A DNA stretch of 64,000 bases from positions 222,036-286,035 of the forward strand of contig NZ_JACOPD010000005.1 in assembly GCF_014287955.1 (NCBI RefSeq). Reading direction: 5' to 3'. Of this stretch, positions 1 to 9,010 are shown piece after piece. This DNA comes from Lachnospira hominis (ex Liu et al. 2021) (GTDB taxonomy: Bacteria > Bacillota > Clostridia > Lachnospirales > Lachnospiraceae). A program made the position numbers and the translations under genes. Under the pieces are notes generated by a model. That model was not told the origin of the DNA and searched no databases. It saw nothing but the letters and a program-made list of their open reading frames with translations. Each line of letters starts with the position of its first letter. Positions within the stretch are counted from its first letter, which is position 1.

Positions 1-2
1 AC

Positions 3-128
3 TTTAATCTTGTCGCTTTTTTATTTGGACAGGCAACATGGATATCGCGTGTAATATATGCAATTGTTGGTCTGTGTGGACTGTACCAGATAAGTGTATA
101 CGGCAGAATCAGGGATTTAAGCGATTAA
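3..128 (+). CDS. DUF378 family membrane protein, C-terminal part only
   Basis: This reading frame enters from the left edge, so only about 41 C-terminal residues are visible, ending in a TAA codon. The residues run FNLVAFLFGQ-ATW, then a hydrophobic stretch (VIYAIVGLCGLYQ) and a short polar tail. That pattern matches the second half of the small two-helix DUF378 (YuzA-like) membrane proteins, in which a conserved Asn precedes a Gly-x-x-Thr/Trp turn and a second helix ends in GLYQ. The family has no established function. It converges on mgsA across a shared hairpin. The family call is recognition from memory on a short fragment. Confidence 0.6.
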   Translation, partial: FNLVAFLFGQATWISRVIYAIVGLCGLYQISVYGRIRDLSD

Positions 129-148
129 ACTGTACCGCACAGGTAAAT

Positions 149-186
149 TATGCCGGCATCAGCTTAATTAAAGCTTAGCCGGCATA
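149..186. terminator. Bidirectional terminator-like hairpin
   Basis: Nine perfect base pairs (TATGCCGGC at 149-157 with GCCGGCATA at 178-186) enclose a loop that can itself pair (AGCTT with AAGCT). It lies between the convergent ends of the DUF378 gene and mgsA. The flanking T tracts are weak on both strands, so efficiency is uncertain. Confidence 0.6.
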
Positions 187-193
187 TGCTTTC

Positions 194-589
194 CTACTGA
201 TATATTTCTCTCCATTCCATATCACCACGTTCAAGTGACTTTATAAGAAGTTCTGCTGTTGCAAGATTAGTTGCAAGTGGAATATTATACATATCACATA
301 AAATAGAAATTCTCTCTGAGTTTGGTTCATATGATTTTGGATTTACAGCATCCCGAAGAAAAACGACCAGATCCATCTGATTGCTCTCAATTAATGAACA
401 TAACTGGACATCTCCCCCAAGTCTTCCGGCAAGAAATTTATGCACTGAAAGATTAGTAACCTCTTCAATAAGCTGTCCTGTTGTTCCTGTAGCGAAAAGC
501 TGATTCTTATTTAAAATTCCTCTGTAAGCTATGCAGAAATTCTGCATTAACTTTTTCTTTGAATCGTGTGCAATCAAACCAATGTTCAT
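194..589 (-). CDS. mgsA: Methylglyoxal synthase
   Basis: Converts dihydroxyacetone phosphate to methylglyoxal and phosphate, a cytosolic bypass that relieves sugar-phosphate build-up. The 131 residues include the AHD motif (6-9 region), the ATGTTG phosphate loop (33-38) and LGGD with the presumed catalytic base Asp60, followed by the family's NIPLATNLATA segment. Length is normal for the short Firmicutes form. Aligned by eye to the E. coli enzyme, the positions of His98 and Asp101 are Tyr87 and Asn90 here, while Asp71 and Asp91 are kept as Asp60 and Asp80. It is the last gene of the mre/min/rodA cluster, 28 bases after rodA, and a hairpin follows it. Confidence 0.9.
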   Translation of the reverse strand: MNIGLIAHDSKKKLMQNFCIAYRGILNKNQLFATGTTGQLIEEVTNLSVHKFLAGRLGGDVQLCSLIESNQMDLVVFLRDAVNPKSYEPNSERISILCDMYNIPLATNLATAELLIKSLERGDMEWREIYQ

Positions 590-617
590 ATTACAATACC
601 CTTTCTCATTTTATATT

Positions 618-1772
618 CTATCCTTTAAAATCATCCGCAAAAATATCATCATCTCTTTCAACTTTTCTTTGCAGACTTACATTAAGAACTACTCCCATTG
701 ATATAAACAATGAAAACAGTGATGTCAGTCCATAACTGAAAAATGGAAGCGGAAGACCTGTATTTGGCAGGAGTCTTGTTACAACACCTATATTAATGAA
801 TGTCTGGAAACCTATATATGCCGAGACACCACAGCATATCAGCCGCCCGGCAAAGTCTTTTGCCTTTACTGCTACAATTATACACTCTATAACAATCCAT
901 GACAATAGTAGAATCGTTATACATCCACCGACAAATCCTAATTCTTCACCAATTACGGCAAAAATAAAGTCATTCTGGGCTTCTGCTATATAATGAGCAT
1001 TTTTTAATGAGGAAGGATCATCATTATTAAGCCCTTTTCCACTTAACTGTCCTGAACCGATTGCACGTTCTGCATATTCCTGCTGATAATTGGAATCATC
1101 ATATTCATTGGCATCTGAGTTAAGGAAGGCCATAATTCTTGTTCTTTGATAATCCTGTATAAAAAATACTTTGTTATCGGGATTGCTTATATAAATCATA
1201 AATCCGCTTACAACAGGCACAATTATGAGAAGTGCAATTCCGATTATTTTATAACTTAATCCTGCACAGAAAATTACTGTAAATAATATAAGAAATGTCA
1301 ATAATGTTGTCGAAAGATTCGGTTGTTTCAAAATAAAAGCGAGCGGTATTGCAAGTAAAATTGCAAGTATTGTAAGAAATCTCCAATCGTTAATCTTATC
1401 TTTATACATGCATAAAAGCTTTACTGTAAAGAGAATTAGAAGCAGTTTTGTAAACTCTGACGGCTGGAACTGTCCGATAAGAGGAACTTTTATCCATCTT
1501 TTAGCACCATGGCTTTCATGACCAAACAGTTTAACAGCAAGCAATGCAGCAAGATTGACAATGTAAATAAGCCAATAATACTTCAAAATCCAGTTGTAAT
1601 CTATAAAGGATACTGCAGCCATCAAAAAAAGTGATATTGCAAGACCTATGCACTGTCTTATCGTATATGCTGAATTGGCACTGTTGATAACAATTATACC
1701 AAATCCGGATGTAATAAGCAGTGCTATAACAAGTCTTATATTATATGAACGCAACTGATATTTTTTTAACAT
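618..1772 (-). CDS. rodA: RodA-type SEDS peptidoglycan polymerase
   Basis: A polytopic membrane protein of the FtsW/RodA/SpoVE family, 384 residues with about ten hydrophobic segments. SEDS proteins polymerise glycan strands from lipid II together with a class B PBP. The family signature is visible: FQPSEFTKL near residue 102, RAIGSGQLSGKGL in the large extracellular loop, AQNDFIFAVIGEELG, and the C-terminal GLPLPFFSYGLTSL. I call RodA rather than FtsW or SpoVE because the gene shares an operon with mreBCD and the elongasome transpeptidase; sequence alone does not separate the paralogues. A GAGGA-like ribosome site precedes the ATG. Confidence 0.9.
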   Translation of the reverse strand: MLKKYQLRSYNIRLVIALLITSGFGIIVINSANSAYTIRQCIGLAISLFLMAAVSFIDYNWILKYYWLIYIVNLAALLAVKLFGHESHGAKRWIKVPLIGQFQPSEFTKLLLILFTVKLLCMYKDKINDWRFLTILAILLAIPLAFILKQPNLSTTLLTFLILFTVIFCAGLSYKIIGIALLIIVPVVSGFMIYISNPDNKVFFIQDYQRTRIMAFLNSDANEYDDSNYQQEYAERAIGSGQLSGKGLNNDDPSSLKNAHYIAEAQNDFIFAVIGEELGFVGGCITILLLSWIVIECIIVAVKAKDFAGRLICCGVSAYIGFQTFINIGVVTRLLPNTGLPLPFFSYGLTSLFSLFISMGVVLNVSLQRKVERDDDIFADDFKG

Positions 1773-1796
1773 AAAAAATCCTCGTTAATCCTATTA

Positions 1797-2072
1797 TTAT
1801 TTATCGCTGTTACGCATATCTTTAATAGGAATATTTGCAAATAATGCAGGCACAGAGCCATTGTTTGTATCAGATTCTGTTGATGTAATCTGAATATCAA
1901 GTCCGTCTGCATCTATAACCATATATTTTGATATTACTTTTATAATATCATTTTTAATCATTTCCATGACTTCTGGCGAACAGTTCGCACGGTCCGAAAC
2001 TAATAAAAGTTTAAGTCTGTCTTTTGCAACATCACCAGAGCCTTTTTTCTTAAATAAATCTAATAAGCTCAT
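1797..2072 (-). CDS. minE: Cell division topological specificity factor MinE
   Basis: MinE stimulates MinD ATPase and displaces MinC, so that the division inhibitor oscillates or is confined to the poles. The 91 residues show an N-terminal amphipathic stretch (MSLLDLFKKK), the contact-helix region DRLKLLLVSDRANCSPEVMEMIKNDI (split here as DRLKLLLVSDR and the following helix) and a C-terminal beta-rich dimerisation domain. The start has a GGAGA site eight bases upstream. It lies between minD and rodA with short gaps, consistent with co-transcription. Confidence 0.92.
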   Translation of the reverse strand: MSLLDLFKKKGSGDVAKDRLKLLLVSDRANCSPEVMEMIKNDIIKVISKYMVIDADGLDIQITSTESDTNNGSVPALFANIPIKDMRNSDK

Positions 2073-2131
2073 ACATATTCTCCAATCTTTGGCACACGTA
2101 TAATGTGCATCTATAGCTGCAAAATTAAATA

Positions 2132-2938
2132 TTATTTGCCGCCTTTAAATAAAGCTGAAAGTTTTTTAAAGAAACCACCCTTGCCATTAAGATCAAGGAA
2201 AGGTACTTCTTCTCCGATTATTCTATGGCAGATATTCATATATGCCTGTCCGGCAAGTGAATCATCACCAACAAGAGGCTGGCCCTTATTAGTAGCAACT
2301 ACTATATTTTCGTCATCAGGAACTGCACCAATTACATTAAGCTGTAAAATATCATTAACATCTTCAATTGACATCATTTCGCCACGGTTGACCATGTCCA
2401 TGCGGATTCTGTTGACAATTAAGTCTTCATGATCTTTAAGTCCGTGTGCATCGAGAAGTCCCACAATTCTGTCTGCATCCCTTATAGCTGAAACTTCAGG
2501 TGTTGTGATAACCAAAGCTCTGTCTGCACCTGCGATTGCATTCTGGAAGCCCTGTTCAATACCAGCTGGGCAGTCAAGAATTATGTAATCAAAACCTTCA
2601 GGGTCAGATTTGAGTTCATCGAGTAACTTTATCATCTGCTCAGGAGTTACGGCTGATTTATCTCTTGTCTGTGCTGTAGGAAGAAGATAAAGCTTAGGGC
2701 ATCGTTTATCTGTGATTAATGCCTGCTTTATACGGCAGTTTCCTTCAACAACGTCAACGAGATTGTATACAATTCTGTTTTCAAGTCCAAGAACAACATC
2801 AAGGTTTCTAAGACCTGTATCTGTATCAATCATTACTACTTTCTTTCCAAGTTTTGCAAGTCCTGTGCCAATATTGGCTGTTGTAGTAGTCTTGCCAACT
2901 CCGCCTTTTCCAGACGTTACTACAATTACTTCACTCAT
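2132..2938 (-). CDS. minD: Septum site-determining ATPase MinD
   Basis: A ParA/MinD-type membrane-cycling ATPase that recruits MinC. The 268-residue protein opens with the deviant Walker A motif GKGGVGKTT (residues 10-18), has the switch I region DTDTGLRNLD and Walker B YIILDCPAGIEQGF, and ends in a basic amphipathic helix (FFKKLSALFKGGK) that would be the membrane-targeting sequence. Length is the family norm. The start is preceded by GGGAGG. A 97-base AT-rich gap separates it from minC and holds no convincing consensus promoter. Confidence 0.97.
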   Translation of the reverse strand: MSEVIVVTSGKGGVGKTTTTANIGTGLAKLGKKVVMIDTDTGLRNLDVVLGLENRIVYNLVDVVEGNCRIKQALITDKRCPKLYLLPTAQTRDKSAVTPEQMIKLLDELKSDPEGFDYIILDCPAGIEQGFQNAIAGADRALVITTPEVSAIRDADRIVGLLDAHGLKDHEDLIVNRIRMDMVNRGEMMSIEDVNDILQLNVIGAVPDDENIVVATNKGQPLVGDDSLAGQAYMNICHRIIGEEVPFLDLNGKGGFFKKLSALFKGGK

Positions 2939-3035
2939 TATATGCCTCCCGGTTAATTAATACTATTAAATTACATTATGCGTAATTTTTTCAATTAAAT
3001 CAATAATTTTTTAAAATTCTTTCAAATTCTTTTCT

Positions 3036-3758
3036 TTAAATTCGTATATCTTCAAGAATATCGGATGTAAGTTCTTCTATATAAATATTTCCGTCTTCAA
3101 CAAACGATATTTTAGGCATCACACCTTTATTTTTGCTCTTTTTCTTTGGAGCACTGTCTGAACTTCTTGCTATGACATCTGCAATCTTTATCTGCATAGG
3201 ATTCATTTCAAGTGCAACAACAAATGCATGTTCGTCTCCGTTTGCACCGGCGAAAACATTACCGCGTAAGCTTCCAAGCACAATTACATTACCGGCAGAG
3301 ATTATGCGTCCGCCAGGATTTACATCGCCAAGAACAATTACACTTGTCTCAGATTCAAGAACCTGTCCGGAACGAAGTGTTCCCTTATAAAACAGGCCTT
3401 CTGACGTACCGCCGGCATTATTGTTGTGTGCAGTTGTAGTGCCCGGCATTTCTTCCTGCAGTTCTGTCTGTGTTTTTACTGCCGCTTCAAATAAAGCATC
3501 ACGGTCTTTATCAAGGTCTACAATACATAAAATATTCATTTCTGTTTCTTCCTGGATAATTTCCATAAGCTGTATCTGCTGGTCTTCTGACAAAAACCTG
3601 CCTTCAAACGCAAGTGCCATATCAGCTTTTCCAAAGAAAGCCGCTGACTGTCGGAATTTTTCTCTCACACTGTTTTTTAAATCGGCGAAGCTGTCATCGC
3701 CATTTAATACAACAGTTATACCGTGTTTGTTACCTTTAATAATAACAGTATTACTCAC
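3036..3758 (-). CDS. minC: Septum site-determining protein MinC
   Basis: Inhibitor of FtsZ assembly, delivered to membranes by MinD. About 240 residues: an N-terminal MinC domain starting SNTVIIKGNKHGI, an acidic and Ala/Gly-rich linker near 105-120, and the C-terminal right-handed beta-helix with GDVNPGGRI, GNVIVLGSLRGNVFAGANGD (20 residues) and the MinD-contact strand. I chose the GTG at 3758 because GAGGTGAT sits eight bases upstream and the protein then begins MSNTVII; a GTG at 3767 and an ATG at 3764 are in frame upstream but lie inside that ribosome site. The gene follows the PBP2 gene by 21 bases. Confidence 0.93.
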   Translation of the reverse strand: MSNTVIIKGNKHGITVVLNGDDSFADLKNSVREKFRQSAAFFGKADMALAFEGRFLSEDQQIQLMEIIQEETEMNILCIVDLDKDRDALFEAAVKTQTELQEEMPGTTTAHNNNAGGTSEGLFYKGTLRSGQVLESETSVIVLGDVNPGGRIISAGNVIVLGSLRGNVFAGANGDEHAFVVALEMNPMQIKIADVIARSSDSAPKKKSKNKGVMPKISFVEDGNIYIEELTSDILEDIRI

Positions 3759-3779
3759 CCTCATCACCTCGTTACTATA

Positions 3780-6533
3780 TTATTCAAGTCCAAAATATAG
3801 ATTAAGGACTTTGGCAGTAAGCTCAGATGCCTGCGAACCAGAATAACCATTAGGTATTGATACTGCCATTGCAATCTGTGGATTGTCATATGGAGCATAA
3901 CTTATCATCATGGCATGGTCAGGCTCTTTTTTATTTTCCTGGGCTGTACCGGACTTAGCTGCAAAATTAAGATTTACTTTTGACAATGCAGAATACGTAT
4001 TTACAACGAGATTCATTCCGTAATGAACCGTATCCCATATTGACTGGCTTATATTCATGACATTGGCAACCTCAGCACTGTTATCTCGTATAAGATTACC
4101 ATTGTTATCTGTAATCTTATCAATAAGTGTAAGGTTGTAGCATGTTCCTGAATTAGCAACTGTTGTTACATATCTTGCAAGATTAAGTGTACTGTAAGCA
4201 TGATTACCCTGTCCGATTGCTGAATATACCGCATCAATATTAGATGCACTAGGTGCTTTCTCGGCAATCTCAATACCAGACATTGTTGCAAGACCAAGCT
4301 CTTCTGCATATTTCTGCATTACAGAAGTTGCATATGTGTTATCAAATAATCCATTGCTTAAAGCAAGGTTGTAACCTACATTATAGAAGAATAAGTTACA
4401 TGAGTCCCTGATGGCTGTTGTAACTGTCTCTGTTCCATGACCGCTTCGTACCCAGCATCTTGGACTAGGTGTAATTTTATCAAATGTACCACTACAGTAA
4501 AATGAAGTTGAAGAATTGATAATTCCCATATCAAGAGCCATGATTGAAGTACATACTTTATATGTTGAACCCGGAGCATTCTGAGCCTGCGTTGCCCAGT
4601 TATAAAGCGGGTTGGATTTGTCATTGTTAAGCTGCTTGTAATAGTCTGCATCTATTGTTCCGGACATTCTGTTATTGTCATAACTTGGATATGATACAAG
4701 TGCAAGAACATTACCATTGTTAGGGTCGGTTATTACGCATGAACCTGAACATGGCTGTAATGCAAGCTGTGCAGGTGTTATTCTCTTTGATGATATACAG
4801 CTGCTCATAAAATCGTATGCAGATATTCTTCCCGAACTTAATGCCTGATAATCATCATCACCCTGAAGAAATCCCTGCTCAAATAACATCATACATACCT
4901 GTCGTCCGGATATATTGCCGTTCTCAATCATATACTTGTATAATTTTTTATGGAAATCTGCATCAGTCTCTAAAACATCAAATATATAATTGACAAGTTC
5001 ATTATATGCTTCATCAAGGCTTGTATACTGTTCCGATGTAAAATCTGACATATTAATCCAGTTTTTTGTGATAGAATATCTTAAAAGCTGTTCAAGACTT
5101 GTTGAATTGCCATTAGTCCAGTCTTTATATACAGAATCATTCGTATCAACATTATTGGAATTAAATATGCCATTCGCTTTTAATAAATCTTTGTAAATAT
5201 ACCAGATATATGCCTGTTCTTCTTCTGAAAGTTGTCCATATGCTGTAGGTGATGATGTAAGTTCACTTCTTAACAAGTCAAATATCTGTTCTTTTTTAGA
5301 CTGGAATGCTGCATACACATCACGTTCATTTTCAGTATTTCCCTGTGCAATCTTACTTGTTGATACTAGATTGTTATCAATAAGAGCAAAATACACCTCA
5401 GGTATAGTAATATAAATATTGTTAATATCACCGGTTGAAGCATTATACGTATACTTTGTAGTACCGCTTGTAAGGTTTGATGAAATTATAGATACAAGTT
5501 CATCTTCAATTGCATTGTATATCTTTTTCTGAAGTTCTATATCAATTGTAAGATATACGTCATTGCCAGCCTTCGGGTCAGTCTCATCTAACACTTCAGT
5601 TATTCGTCCTACGGTATCTACATATACGGTTTTTGAACCTTTTTCACCTGAAAGTTCCTGTTCCATTGACTGTTCAATGCCGGCTTTACCTACAACATCA
5701 TTGTTTTCATATGATGAGTTTTGCTCTTTTAATGTTGCAAGTTCGGTTGTAGACACAGTACCCGTATATCCGAGAATCTGTGAACAGTATACACTGTCAA
5801 CGTATTTACGGATATACTGCTGTTCAACCGTAACACCTGCAAGCTCATCTGAATTTTCAAGAATAGCTGCAACTGTCTGGTCGGAAACTTCATTAGCAAT
5901 TGTAAAACTGATATATCTGTTATATGAATTTGCAGACATTAAAAGCCTTAAATTGATAATCTCAAGCACATGTTCAGGCGTGTATTCCTGCTGGTTAATT
6001 CCATAACGTGAGCAGAGTGAATCAATCATCTGTGAAGCAGATGAATTCTTTTGTTCATCAGATAACTGAGCAATTGTCTGCGTACCATAGGTATCCCTTT
6101 GAAATCTTAAAAGAGAGTTACCGCTCACAGTGTACTGGTAAGAACCATTTTCATATGTAATCTGGAAATCATTAGAATACTTATCACCTTTTTCTTCGAT
6201 TATATTAAGTGTCTTATTAATTGCATTATTGATTGTTGCATTTTTAATGTCATTATCTTTGTATGTGCCGCTGTCACTGATTTTAACTGCAAATGCAAGT
6301 TCATTATACGCAAGAAGCACACCATTTTTATCAAAAATACGGCCTCTTGTCGCAGCTACACTTGTAGTTTTCTTTATAGATTCAGTAAGATTAGTTGCAT
6401 ATGATTCGCCATTTATAATCTGAAGTGAAAATAATCTGCTTACAAGTACCGATGCAAGTACTACAAATACAAGCACTAACGGAACAAGTCTTGACTTTAG
6501 TAAACTTAAACAATAGTCAAATATTTCTCTCAT
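3780..6533 (-). CDS. mrdA: Class B penicillin-binding protein 2 (elongasome transpeptidase)
   Basis: Transpeptidase that cross-links side-wall peptidoglycan with RodA. One N-terminal membrane helix (residues 14-32) is followed by a PBP dimerisation region and a C-terminal transpeptidase domain. The active-site motifs are STYK near residue 653, SCN near 710 and KSGT near 860. At 917 residues it is some 200-250 longer than typical PBP2; the extra sequence lies between the dimerisation domain and the catalytic Ser (about 350-600) and is rich in Ser, Asn, Thr and Tyr. The ATG at 6533 is preferred over an adjacent in-frame TTG at 6536. Its 5' end overlaps mreD by 17 bases. Confidence 0.93.
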   Translation of the reverse strand: MREIFDYCLSLLKSRLVPLVLVFVVLASVLVSRLFSLQIINGESYATNLTESIKKTTSVAATRGRIFDKNGVLLAYNELAFAVKISDSGTYKDNDIKNATINNAINKTLNIIEEKGDKYSNDFQITYENGSYQYTVSGNSLLRFQRDTYGTQTIAQLSDEQKNSSASQMIDSLCSRYGINQQEYTPEHVLEIINLRLLMSANSYNRYISFTIANEVSDQTVAAILENSDELAGVTVEQQYIRKYVDSVYCSQILGYTGTVSTTELATLKEQNSSYENNDVVGKAGIEQSMEQELSGEKGSKTVYVDTVGRITEVLDETDPKAGNDVYLTIDIELQKKIYNAIEDELVSIISSNLTSGTTKYTYNASTGDINNIYITIPEVYFALIDNNLVSTSKIAQGNTENERDVYAAFQSKKEQIFDLLRSELTSSPTAYGQLSEEEQAYIWYIYKDLLKANGIFNSNNVDTNDSVYKDWTNGNSTSLEQLLRYSITKNWINMSDFTSEQYTSLDEAYNELVNYIFDVLETDADFHKKLYKYMIENGNISGRQVCMMLFEQGFLQGDDDYQALSSGRISAYDFMSSCISSKRITPAQLALQPCSGSCVITDPNNGNVLALVSYPSYDNNRMSGTIDADYYKQLNNDKSNPLYNWATQAQNAPGSTYKVCTSIMALDMGIINSSTSFYCSGTFDKITPSPRCWVRSGHGTETVTTAIRDSCNLFFYNVGYNLALSNGLFDNTYATSVMQKYAEELGLATMSGIEIAEKAPSASNIDAVYSAIGQGNHAYSTLNLARYVTTVANSGTCYNLTLIDKITDNNGNLIRDNSAEVANVMNISQSIWDTVHYGMNLVVNTYSALSKVNLNFAAKSGTAQENKKEPDHAMMISYAPYDNPQIAMAVSIPNGYSGSQASELTAKVLNLYFGLE

Positions 6534-7047
6534 CAAATTTATTTACTCTCCTTTTATCTCTGACATTAAGATGTGAATTAAGCCATACAAGCGGCTTATA
6601 CAATATTACAAAAGCAAGCATTGTATAAATCATCTCTGGTATTATAAATCTTGTCAGGAAAAATACAATATTCAGCCTGTTATGAAGAAGGAAATTACCT
6701 ATATATGATAAAAATTCATATATTAAATCTCCTGCTGAAACTATAATAAGCGGAAATATAATTTCTGTGCCTTCATATCTTCTGTAAAATATACCTGCAA
6801 GGTATCCTATGTATATAAATACAAGCGAAGAAAAACCAAATAATGATGAAGCCGATAAATCATATAATGCACCGGCAAAAAATCCTGTAAACATACCTTC
6901 ATTTTTGCCATTAAAATATCCAAAAATAACAGGTATAATTATAAGCAGATTTGGCATAATTCCAGCAATGCTGATTACTCTTCCAAGTGTTACCTGAAAA
7001 AGATAAAAAAGCAAAATTATAATTAATTCTCCTATTTTTCTTTTCAT
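6517..7047 (-). CDS. mreD: Rod shape-determining protein MreD
   Basis: Small integral membrane component of the elongation machinery. The 176 residues form about five hydrophobic helices, with the family-like N-terminus (KRKIGELIIILLFYLFQ) and the GxxxGxxYDL-type turn seen as FFAGALYDLSASSLFG. A consensus AAGGAG site precedes the ATG. Sequence conservation in MreD is low, so the call depends partly on its position between mreC and the PBP2 gene. Confidence 0.9.
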   Translation of the reverse strand: MKRKIGELIIILLFYLFQVTLGRVISIAGIMPNLLIIIPVIFGYFNGKNEGMFTGFFAGALYDLSASSLFGFSSLVFIYIGYLAGIFYRRYEGTEIIFPLIIVSAGDLIYEFLSYIGNFLLHNRLNIVFFLTRFIIPEMIYTMLAFVILYKPLVWLNSHLNVRDKRRVNKFDERNI

Positions 7048-7077
7048 AATGCTCCTTATATGATTACCGGTACAAGT

Positions 7078-7926
7078 TTAATTTCCGTTTTCTTTTTTCT
7101 TAGTAATTACAAGAACTTCCTGAAGATGACCAAAATCAACGGCAGGAACAAGATATCCTGACTGCGTAAGGTTATTGGCATCTGTTGTCACATCCTTTGT
7201 ATATCCTATAAGAATACCAGGAAGATATTTGCCGCTTATGTTAGATGTAACTATCTTATCGCCATTACGGATTGTTATTCCGTTTTTAAAATATTGTATA
7301 TGGATAAGTCCCTGATCCATAAGCTCAATATCTCCGCGGATTGTGCAGACATCCCCTGTATCAATAAGCTGTCCGCTGACATAACTTCCATCTTCTATAA
7401 TGCTCTTTACAACAGAATAATTCTTACCGACTTCTGTTATGATTCCTACCAGACCGCCGCCGGCAATTACATTCATGTCTGTCTCAAGACCATCATCACT
7501 GCCTTTGTCTATAGTAAATGTAGAAAACCAGTTGTCGGATGATGTTCCGATTATTCGGGCTCCTGTTTTTGGATATTCTGTATATTTTGCATCAAGTTCA
7601 TACAATTCACGCAGCCTGTCAAGCTCATAAGTATCCTGCTTTAAACGGTTATTTTCTTCTGTAAGATTATCAACCTGCTCATTAAGCTTTTCATTCTCAT
7701 CTAAAAGCCTGTTGACTTCCTGAAGTCTGTCGTAACCGTCAGTTGCCCATAATCCCATATAATTCATTCCCTTTTGCAGAGGAACTACTACAGCAGAGAC
7801 AACATTTTTTAAAGGGGTGACAAGTTTGTTGGTAAAAAAACTGATTGCGATAAATATCACGCAAAGTCCTGTCACCAGAATTAGTATGAATTTAGAAGTG
7901 AAAATTTCTGAAAACTTTTTTTTCAT
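7078..7926 (-). CDS. mreC: Rod shape-determining protein MreC
   Basis: Bitopic scaffold linking MreB filaments to extracellular wall enzymes. The 282 residues show one N-terminal transmembrane helix (about 12-30), a coiled coil (LDENEKLNEQVDNLTEENN region, about 70-105) and the beta-rich extracellular domain with IIGTSSDNWF, GLVGIITEVG and VVTSNISGKYLPGILIGY-like family motifs. Length is typical. It lies 45 bases after mreB and 30 before mreD. Confidence 0.94.
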   Translation of the reverse strand: MKKKFSEIFTSKFILILVTGLCVIFIAISFFTNKLVTPLKNVVSAVVVPLQKGMNYMGLWATDGYDRLQEVNRLLDENEKLNEQVDNLTEENNRLKQDTYELDRLRELYELDAKYTEYPKTGARIIGTSSDNWFSTFTIDKGSDDGLETDMNVIAGGGLVGIITEVGKNYSVVKSIIEDGSYVSGQLIDTGDVCTIRGDIELMDQGLIHIQYFKNGITIRNGDKIVTSNISGKYLPGILIGYTKDVTTDANNLTQSGYLVPAVDFGHLQEVLVITKKKENGN

Positions 7927-7971
7927 TTTACAAATTCCTTACATCTGTTCTAATACACCATATGATAATTA

Positions 7972-8991
7972 TTAATCGTAAGTCTTATCCTGAGGAGTAT
8001 ATGCAACGCCTGCAAAATCAGGATTTGTAACTACGCCCATAAGACCTCTGACAACGCTTTCAGATGGATTTTCTACGATATTAACTGAAAGATTTGTCTC
8101 CTGGTTGATGAATTTTTCAAGGTTATTGATATTTGATGTACCACCTGATACATATATGCCGTTCTTGATAATATCAGCAGCAAGTTCTGGCGGAGTACGC
8201 TCAAGAATAACTTTTATTGAATCCATAATTGAATGAAGCGGGTCAACGATAGCCTGATAAATTACATCGGATGATATGTCAACGCTGACAGGAAGTCCTG
8301 AAAGGACATTACGGCCAAATCCCGGTGCAAAATGCTCTTCTGCCTTGACTACACTTCCGAGTTCTTTCTTTAAACCTTCTGCAGTCTTGCTTCCGATTAC
8401 AAGATTATATACTTTACGGACATTGCTTATAATGCTGTCATCAAGCTTATTACCGCCAATTTTAACTGATTTGCTGATAACAATACCACCGAGTGAAAGA
8501 ACTGAAATCTCAGTTGTCTCAGCACCGATATTTACAATCATGATACCTCTTGATTTTGTTACATCAAGTCCGGCACCAATGGCATCAGCTACAGGTTTGT
8601 CAACAATATATATATTTTTTGCTTTAACTTTTGAATCAGCAACTAGTTCATAGAAAGCTCTTTTTTCTACTTCTGTCACATCTGTAGGAACTGCAATATA
8701 GAAATCTGTATTCCCCGGTGCTTTCTTATCACCATTAATCTTGTTGAAAAAGCTTAAAAGAAGTGTCTGCATATTTTCAATGTCTGCGATAACACCAAAT
8801 TTAACCGGAAATGAAACCTCGATATTTTCAGGTGCTTTCTCATACATTTCATATGCTTCATCACCAAATGCAAGAAGGTCTTTCTTATTTGCAATTGCGA
8901 TGATATTCTTTTCGTTTAAGATATCCTCCTTATCTTTACAGCACATTTTAAAATTACTTGTGCCAATATCAACTCCGTAAATGTTTGCCAT
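7972..8991 (-). CDS. mreB: MreB/Mbl-type actin homologue
   Basis: Actin-like ATPase that organises side-wall synthesis. The 339-residue protein has phosphate-1 loop DIGTSNFKM, phosphate-2 region IMIVNIGAETTEISVLSLGG and adenosine loop IYVSGGTSNINNL. The N-terminus departs from the usual DLGTANTLV pattern and the family's G-(I/L)-VLNEPSVVA segment is altered to DILNEKNIIAIA, so this is a diverged member. Position as first gene of mreBCD supports MreB itself rather than a distant paralogue. An AAGGAG site precedes the ATG. It follows radC by 19 bases. Confidence 0.9.
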   Translation of the reverse strand: MANIYGVDIGTSNFKMCCKDKEDILNEKNIIAIANKKDLLAFGDEAYEMYEKAPENIEVSFPVKFGVIADIENMQTLLLSFFNKINGDKKAPGNTDFYIAVPTDVTEVEKRAFYELVADSKVKAKNIYIVDKPVADAIGAGLDVTKSRGIMIVNIGAETTEISVLSLGGIVISKSVKIGGNKLDDSIISNVRKVYNLVIGSKTAEGLKKELGSVVKAEEHFAPGFGRNVLSGLPVSVDISSDVIYQAIVDPLHSIMDSIKVILERTPPELAADIIKNGIYVSGGTSNINNLEKFINQETNLSVNIVENPSESVVRGLMGVVTNPDFAGVAYTPQDKTYD

Positions 8992-9010
8992 GATTATGGA
9001 CTCCTTTCGT

